This document shows positions 6,785-11,054 of a DNA stretch of 11,054 nucleotides, piece after piece. The translations under genes were made by a program, and so were the position numbers. Numbering within the stretch: the stretch's first letter is position 1; each line of letters begins with the position of its first letter. Source of the stretch: Planctomycetota bacterium (GTDB lineage: Bacteria > Planctomycetota > Phycisphaerae > UBA1845). A model generated the notes under the pieces. That model saw only the letters and a program-made list of their open reading frames with translations, was not told the origin of the DNA and searched no databases. The DNA is taken from contig JAJRUK010000184.1 in assembly GCA_024277835.1 (NCBI GenBank), forward strand, positions 1-11,054, written 5' to 3'.

Positions 6785-6798
6785 GTGACTCTAGTCAC
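6785..6798. promoter_or_regulatory. GTGACT-CT-AGTCAC inverted repeat at the predicted groEL1 transcription start
   Basis: A perfect 6-bp inverted repeat with a 2-bp centre begins 2 bp after the candidate -10. This position is typical of a repressor operator over the start site, or it would form the extreme 5' end of the mRNA. The regulator is unknown. Confidence 0.4.
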
Positions 6799-6872
6799 GA
6801 AGCGAAGGTAGCGAAGTATGACGTACCAGTTGCCCGCGGGGCAAAGCATCGCAAACACAGGAGATCAACAAC

Positions 6873-8501
6873 ATGGCTGTCAAACAGGTGGCGTACGAGC
6901 AGGACGCACGAAAAGCCCTCTGGAAGGGTGTCGAAAAACTCGCAAGCGCCGTAAAGACGACGCTGGGACCACGCGGACGCAACGCCGTCATCGACAAGGG
7001 GTGGGGCGGACCCACCGTCACCAAGGACGGGGTCACGGTCGCTGAGGAAGTCGATCTTGTCGATAAGTACGAGAATCTGGGCGCTCAACTCGTCAAAGAG
7101 GCGTCCAGCAAGACAAGCGACGTCGCCGGCGACGGAACCACGACTGCGACCGTTCTTGCGGAGGCGATTTTCGAAGTCGGCCTGCGGAACCTCGCCGCCG
7201 GTGCAGATGCCAATTCGATCAATCGCGGCATCGCCAAGGCGGTCACCGCGGTGACGGAAGAGCTGAAAAATCTCTCTCGCCCCGTCCGTGCCACCAAGCG
7301 AGAAGACATCGTCAACGTTGCCCGCATCTCCGCGAACAACGACGACGCCATCGGCAAATTGCTGGCTGATTGCTTTGAGAAGGTCGGCAAGGACGGCGTC
7401 ATCACCGTCGATGAGGGAAAGACGTCCGAGACGACGATCGATCTTGTTGAGGGGATGCAGTTTGACCGCGGTTTCCTTTCGCCGCACTTCGTCACCGATC
7501 AGCAGTCGGTCGAGTGCGTTCTGAACAAGCCCTTCGTCCTTATCCATGAAGAAAAAATTAGCAGCGTCCCCAAGCTCGTTCCGCTTCTTGAGATGGTCGC
7601 AAAGACCAAGCGTCCGCTTTTGATTATCGCCGAAGATATCGAAGGCGAAGCGCTCGCCACGCTCGTTGTCAACAAGCTTCGCGGCATTCTCGATGTGTGT
7701 GCGGTCAAGGCTCCTGCCTATGGCGACCGTCGCAAGTCGATGCTCGAAGACATCGCCGTCTTGACCGGCGCGACACCGATCATGAAAGACCTTGGCTTTG
7801 AGCTAGAAAAAATCACCGTCAAAGAGCTGGGTCAAGCCAAGAAAATCCACATCGATTCCAACAACACGACCATGATCGAAGGGGCTGGTTCCACCAAGGA
7901 CATTCAGGCCAGAATCTCCCAGATCGCGGCGGAGCTTGAAGCAACGACCTCCGACTACGATCGCGAGAAGCTGGAAGAGCGTCGCGCCAAGCTCGTCGGC
8001 GGCGTCGCTCAGATCAACGTCGGGGCTGCGACCGAGACCGAGTTGAAGGAAAAGAAAGCCCGCGTCGAGGACGCGCTTCATGCGACACGCGCCGCGATTC
8101 AAGAGGGCATCGTCGTCGGCGGCGGCGTTGCTCTGGTTCGGTGCTGCAGCGCTCTGGATAAGCTCAAGCTCAAGGGTGACGAGAAGACGGGCGTCGAGAT
8201 CGTTCGCGCCGCGCTGTCCGCACCGCTTCGTCAGATCGCCGAGAACGCCGGTGCGACGCCAGGCATCGTCTTGCACAAGGTTACTGAGGGCAAAGGCTCC
8301 TTCGGGTTCAACGCCGACACCGGCGAGTTCACGGACCTCATGAAAGACGGCGTCATCGACCCGACCAAGGTCGTTCGTTCCGCCCTGGAAAACGCCAGCA
8401 GTGTCGCTCGCATCCTTCTTAGCACCGAGGTCTGCATCACGGATCAGCCCTCCAAGGATGACGACGAGGACGCCGGCATGGGCGAGGACATGGACTACTA
8501 A
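6873..8501 (+). CDS. groEL1: GroEL chaperonin, paralog 1 (60 kDa Hsp60)
   Basis: The 542-residue protein is full length and collinear with E. coli GroEL in its N-terminal part. Its ATG is preceded by AGGAG (6859-6863), 9 nt upstream. The equatorial ATP site is intact: TLGP (30-33), TKDG with Asp52, AGDGTTTATV with Asp87, and the hydrolytic Asp398 equivalent in VEDALHATRAA. The apical substrate and GroES surface is mostly conserved (GFLSPHF, EALATLVVN), with His in place of Tyr203. Double rings fold cytosolic proteins under a GroES cap using ATP. Oddities: Trp44 replaces Phe44, and Thr462 replaces the Glu461 that pairs with Arg452 between rings in E. coli. The C-terminus is a short acidic tail (DDDEDAGMGEDMDY) instead of GGM repeats. 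It is first in the chaperone cluster, with groES 86 bp downstream. Confidence 0.96.
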   Translation: MAVKQVAYEQDARKALWKGVEKLASAVKTTLGPRGRNAVIDKGWGGPTVTKDGVTVAEEVDLVDKYENLGAQLVKEASSKTSDVAGDGTTTATVLAEAIFEVGLRNLAAGADANSINRGIAKAVTAVTEELKNLSRPVRATKREDIVNVARISANNDDAIGKLLADCFEKVGKDGVITVDEGKTSETTIDLVEGMQFDRGFLSPHFVTDQQSVECVLNKPFVLIHEEKISSVPKLVPLLEMVAKTKRPLLIIAEDIEGEALATLVVNKLRGILDVCAVKAPAYGDRRKSMLEDIAVLTGATPIMKDLGFELEKITVKELGQAKKIHIDSNNTTMIEGAGSTKDIQARISQIAAELEATTSDYDREKLEERRAKLVGGVAQINVGAATETELKEKKARVEDALHATRAAIQEGIVVGGGVALVRCCSALDKLKLKGDEKTGVEIVRAALSAPLRQIAENAGATPGIVLHKVTEGKGSFGFNADTGEFTDLMKDGVIDPTKVVRSALENASSVARILLSTEVCITDQPSKDDDEDAGMGEDMDY

Positions 8502-8587
8502 TCCTAATCCGGCGCGTCTGACGAATCGGATCAGAAAAACGAAAACCGTACCGCTGAACAGGCGGACTAGACAAGAGGGATACAAAA

Positions 8588-8914
8588 ATGGCAACAGCAA
8601 CCGCATCCAAGAAAAAGACCAAGGTAAACTTTCGACCGATGGACGATCGCGTGCTCATTCAGCCCTGCGAGGCTGACGAGAAAACCGCGGGTGGGATCAT
8701 TCTTCCCGACGCAGCTCAGGAGAAACCCCAGCGTGGCGTTGTCGTCGCAGCTGGCCCTGGGAAGATGCTCAAGAGCGGTAACCGCGGCGAGATGACCCTC
8801 GTCGTCGGCGACGAAGTCTTCTACGGAAGATACTCGGGAACGGAAGTAGACTTTGAAGCTGGCACCATGGTCGTCGTGCGCGAGTCCGACGTTCTCGCGG
8901 TCCTCGACAAGTAA
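8588..8914 (+). CDS. groES: GroES co-chaperonin (10 kDa Hsp10)
   Basis: The 108-residue protein has the GroES fold signature: a start strand VNFRPMDDRVLIQP, then the mobile loop EKTAGGIILPDAAQEKPQRG, whose hydrophobic Ile-Ile-Leu docks onto the GroEL apical domain. GRYSGTEV and the end strand VRESDVLAVL follow. It is about 11 residues longer than E. coli GroES because of a basic N-terminal extension (ATATASKKKTK). AGAGGGA (8574-8580) lies 7 nt before the ATG and supports this start. The heptameric ring caps GroEL and closes the folding chamber in the cytoplasm. It sits between two groEL genes (86 bp after groEL1, 57 bp before groEL2), the reverse of the usual groES-groEL order, and presumably serves both rings. 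No separate promoter was recognised in front of it. Confidence 0.96.
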   Translation: MATATASKKKTKVNFRPMDDRVLIQPCEADEKTAGGIILPDAAQEKPQRGVVVAAGPGKMLKSGNRGEMTLVVGDEVFYGRYSGTEVDFEAGTMVVVRESDVLAVLDK

Positions 8915-8971
8915 GAACGCAACATCGAGCGACCCAGCGCGTCGCTTTGAAACAACATAAGGAGTTGGTCC

Positions 8972-10582
8972 ATGGCCAAGCAAATGATGTTTTCCCAGGC
9001 TGCCCGCCAGCAGATCCTCACGGGTCTTTCCAAGCTGGCGGATGCGGTCAAAGTCACGATGGGCCCGGCGGGTCGCAACGTGATTCTTCAGAAATCGTTC
9101 GGCGCACCGCGTGTCACCAAAGACGGCGTCACGGTCAGCAAAGAAATCGAGCTGCCCGCCCCGTTTGAGAACATGGGCGCGAAGCTGATTAACCAAGTCG
9201 CCTCCAAGACCGCGGACGAAGTCGGCGACGGCACGACCGCTGCCACCGTTCTCGCGGAGGCTATCTTCCGAGAGGGTTTCCGTTCGGTGTCTTCGGGTGC
9301 GAATGCGATGGGTATCAAGCGAGGCATCGACAAAGCAGTCGCCGCCGCCGTTGCTTCCATTGCTGATCTTTCGGTCAAGGTTCGCTCGAATGACGACCTT
9401 GCCAAGATCGCAACCATTTCCGCCAACGGTGACGCGGAAATCGGCAAGCTCCTCGCCAGCGCTCTCAACGAAGTCGGCAGCGATGGCGTGGTCGAGGTCG
9501 AAGAAGGTCAATCGATCGAGACTGAGAAGGAAGTTGTCGACGGCATGCAGCTCGACAAGGGCTTTCTCTCTGCCTACTTCATGACTGATCCGGGTGCGCT
9601 TGAGTGCGTTCTGACCGACCCGATCATCTTGATTCACGAGAAGAAAATTTCCAACCTGCGCGATTTCGTTCCGATTCTTGAGTCGGCGGCATCGAGCGGA
9701 CAGTCGTTGCTTGTCATCGCGGAAGACGTCGACGGCGAAGCGCTTGCGGGTCTCGTTGTCAACAAGATTCGGGGCACGCTTAAGTGCTGTGCGATCAAGG
9801 CTCCCGGTTTCGGCGATCGTCGCAAGGCTATGCTCGAAGACCTCGCCGTGCTCACTGGCGGCAAGGTCATCAGCGAAGACCTCGGCATCAAGCTCGAAAA
9901 CGTATCCAAGAGCGATATGGGAAGCGCCCGCAAGGTCGTCATCACCAAGGACAATACCACCGTCATCCAGGGCGCTGGCAAAAAGTCTGACATCAAGGGT
10001 CGATGCGATCAGATTCGCGCTCAAATCGAAAACAGCACGAGCGACTACGACCGTGAGAAGATGCAAGAGCGTCTCGCTCGTCTGACTGGTGGCGTTGCGA
10101 TCATCCGCGTCGGTGGTGCGACTGAGATCGAAGTCAAAGAACGCAAAGACCTCGTTGACGACGCCTTCCACGCGACGAAGGCCGCGGCTGAAGATGGCAT
10201 CGTCCCTGGTGGTGGCGTCGCCTTCCTTCGAGCCATTGCGGCTGCTGAAAAGACGCGGTCCGGCGCTCGCGGCGACGAGAAACTTGGTGTGGATATTGTC
10301 TGCAAGGCGCTTCGCGCACCAACCCGTCAGATCGTCTGCAACAGCGGCGCAGACGGGGACGTCGTTGTCGAGCAAATCCTCGCAAAAACCGGCTCACAGG
10401 GCTACGACGTGCTAAACGGCGAGTTTGCCGACCTTGTGAAGGCTGGCATCATCGACCCCGCCAAGGTCTCGCGGGTGGCACTGGAAAGCGCCGCGAGTGT
10501 GGCTGGATTGATGCTCACGACAGAGGTTCTTCTAACCGACGTCAAGGACGAGGAAAAGAAGATCGAGCACGCTGTCCGATAG
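8972..10582 (+). CDS. groEL2: GroEL chaperonin, paralog 2 (60 kDa Hsp60)
   Basis: The 536-residue protein starts at an ATG with a strong AAGGAG (8959-8964) 7 nt upstream. The fold is complete. It has TMGP, TKDG (catalytic Asp52 equivalent), VGDGTTAATV (Asp86, equivalent to Asp87), the apical block GFLSAYF, EALAGLVVN, and VDDAFHATKAA with the hydrolytic Asp398 equivalent, so ATPase activity is expected. Compared with groEL1 it keeps Phe at position 44, has an acidic Asp461 opposite Arg452, and has Ala90 where E. coli has phosphate-contacting Thr91. It ends TDVKDEEKKIEHAVR, a charged tail with no Gly-Met repeat at all. The many differences along its length make it an old paralog, not a recent copy. 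It ends in tandem TAG TGA stops followed by a strong terminator. Confidence 0.96.
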   Translation: MAKQMMFSQAARQQILTGLSKLADAVKVTMGPAGRNVILQKSFGAPRVTKDGVTVSKEIELPAPFENMGAKLINQVASKTADEVGDGTTAATVLAEAIFREGFRSVSSGANAMGIKRGIDKAVAAAVASIADLSVKVRSNDDLAKIATISANGDAEIGKLLASALNEVGSDGVVEVEEGQSIETEKEVVDGMQLDKGFLSAYFMTDPGALECVLTDPIILIHEKKISNLRDFVPILESAASSGQSLLVIAEDVDGEALAGLVVNKIRGTLKCCAIKAPGFGDRRKAMLEDLAVLTGGKVISEDLGIKLENVSKSDMGSARKVVITKDNTTVIQGAGKKSDIKGRCDQIRAQIENSTSDYDREKMQERLARLTGGVAIIRVGGATEIEVKERKDLVDDAFHATKAAAEDGIVPGGGVAFLRAIAAAEKTRSGARGDEKLGVDIVCKALRAPTRQIVCNSGADGDVVVEQILAKTGSQGYDVLNGEFADLVKAGIIDPAKVSRVALESAASVAGLMLTTEVLLTDVKDEEKKIEHAVR

Positions 10583-10615
10583 TGATTCGGATGACGTAGT
10601 TTGCGAATAATCGAT

Positions 10616-10646
10616 GGGGCGGGCGTTTCGCGCTCGCCCCTTCTTT
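10616..10646 (+). terminator. Strong intrinsic terminator after groEL2
   Basis: GGGGCGGGCG (10616-10625) pairs with CGCTCGCCCC (10631-10640) as a 10-step stem with one G-U wobble and a 5-nt loop. TTCTTT follows at once. It begins 33 bp after the groEL2 stop and ends 30 bp before the dnaJ start, so it should separate groEL transcription from dnaJ unless read-through occurs. Confidence 0.85.
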
Positions 10647-10676
10647 GCTCATTCCGAAACGGATTGGATCAGAATC

Positions 10677-11054
10677 GTGGGAACAGCCAAGCGCGACTAT
10701 TACGATGTACTCGGCGTCCCGAAAGACGCATCGCCCGAACAGGTCAAGAAAGCTTATCGCCGCGCTGCGCACAAACACCATCCCGACAGAAACGCCAACA
10801 ACCCGGATTCAGAAGCGCTCTTCAAAGAAGCCGCCGAAGCGTATGAAGTCCTCGCCGACCCGCCAAAGCGTCAGCGCTACGATCAGTTTGGCCACGCCGG
10901 TCTGGGCGGTGCGGGCGTCCACGATTTTTCGCACATGGGCGTCGAGGATATTTTCTCGATGTTCGGCGACATCTTCGGCGGGTTCGGATTTGGCGGTGGG
11001 GGGGCAAGGCGTCGCTCGCGCGGGGCAGACCTTCGCACGGAGGTGGCGATTACC
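10677..11054 (+). CDS. dnaJ: DnaJ/Hsp40 co-chaperone, N-terminal part (3' truncated by window)
   Basis: The 126 visible codons start at GTG 10677, with a weak GGAT site 7 nt upstream and no better in-frame start nearby. Residues 6-72 form the J-domain (RDYYDVLGVPKDAS, then the catalytic HPD at 35-37, ending KRQRYDQFG). A Gly/Phe-rich linker follows (FGDIFGGFGFGGGGARRR, about 96-113). The frame stays open to the window edge at RGADLRTEVAIT, which leads into the C-terminal substrate-binding domain of type I or II DnaJ; zinc-finger repeats would lie beyond the window. J-domains stimulate ATP hydrolysis by DnaK. It lies just after the groEL2 terminator, which suggests separate or attenuated expression. 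A run of seven G within the Gly-rich codons (about 10997-11003) is prone to sequencing error. Confidence 0.94.
   Translation, partial: MGTAKRDYYDVLGVPKDASPEQVKKAYRRAAHKHHPDRNANNPDSEALFKEAAEAYEVLADPPKRQRYDQFGHAGLGGAGVHDFSHMGVEDIFSMFGDIFGGFGFGGGGARRRSRGADLRTEVAIT

Larger units (their letters stand above)
6542..6872. promoter_or_regulatory. Divergent regulatory region between the DUF962 operon and groEL1
   Basis: These 331 bp hold no convincing gene. On the minus strand a perfect -35 TTGACA (complement of 6603-6608) faces the DUF962 gene, but no good -10 follows at 16-18 bp. TTGGCA (6610-6615) and the palindrome at 6642-6656 are possible operators. GTTGCAAC (6699-6706) is an 8-bp palindrome. 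CCCGCAAGCTGTT (6689-6701) also occurs at 613-625 before the peptidase gene. Elements nearer groEL1 are listed separately. The heat-shock CIRCE operator (TTAGCACTC-N9-GAGTGCTAA) is absent. Confidence 0.6.

Noticed and set aside
6542..6872. CIRCE (HrcA) operator before groEL1
   Set aside because: No TTAGCACTC-N9-GAGTGCTAA-like sequence on either strand; the nearest piece, AAGCACTT at about 6710, has no inverted partner.
6795..7547. 250-codon minus-strand frame opposite the groEL1 start
   Set aside because: Low-complexity Asp/Leu/Val-rich translation with no family character; antisense to conserved groEL1 codons.
7803..8606. 267-codon minus-strand frame opposite groEL1
   Set aside because: Same antisense shadow effect; no ribosome-binding site or domain, and it spans the groEL1-groES junction.
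8567..10375. 602-codon open frame on the minus strand opposite groEL2 and groES
   Set aside because: It is a codon-bias shadow: strongly GC-biased, highly expressed groEL genes leave long stop-free antisense frames. Its translation has no recognisable domain, and the plus strand here encodes unambiguous GroEL and GroES.
1..11054. CRISPR arrays, tRNA or rRNA genes, insertion sequences, toxin-antitoxin or phage-defence genes
   Set aside because: None seen: no regularly spaced repeats, no cloverleaf-like sequence in the gaps, and no transposase, integrase, nuclease or toxin families among the genes.

Overview
The window looks like bacterial chromosome from a planctomycete (Planctomycetota), probably uncultured or poorly characterised. 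This rests on family knowledge and inference: a DUF1571 protein, a family known mainly from planctomycetes; two divergent groEL paralogs flanking one groES; a short lipoprotein with no recognisable function; and GC-rich, C/G-ending codon use. No tRNA, rRNA, transposase, phage gene or CRISPR array was seen, and nothing indicates a mobile island. The window opens on a HindIII recognition site (AAGCTT), which may be a cloning boundary or chance.

Layout. (1) 1-408, plus strand: the C-terminal ATPase end of an SMC chromosome-segregation protein. (2) 688-2541, plus strand: a secreted M28 zinc peptidase with PA and PDZ domains, behind a good extended -10 promoter whose spacer carries a perfect inverted repeat. 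(3) 2649-3482, minus strand: a DUF1571 protein converging on the peptidase; the 262 bp upstream of it holds repeated TACGATA elements and a long hairpin. (4) 6541 down to 3745, minus strand: a tight four-gene set, DUF962/Mpo1-like membrane protein -> GNAT acetyltransferase -> lipoprotein -> PAS histidine kinase. The first two junctions are ATGA stop/start overlaps and the last is a 21-bp gap, so it is almost certainly one transcript. (5) 6542-6872: a 331-bp divergent regulatory region with several palindromes and no CIRCE operator. (6) 6873-10582, plus strand: groEL1-groES-groEL2, then a strong intrinsic terminator, then the start of dnaJ (10677 to the window edge).

How the parts work together. 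The chaperone block supplies two Hsp60 rings, one co-chaperonin and an Hsp40. The paralogs differ at functionally important positions: GroEL1 has Trp at position 44 and has lost the Glu461 inter-ring partner; GroEL2 has Ala for Thr91; neither has a GGM-repeat tail. This suggests specialised chaperonins sharing a single GroES. The minus-strand operon joins a possible fatty-acid-modifying membrane protein, an acetyltransferase, a cell-envelope lipoprotein and a soluble sensor kinase with no response regulator beside it. It is the least explained unit here and the best candidate for an undescribed pathway, but its function cannot be read from sequence alone. No defence system or other clearly novel machine was found.
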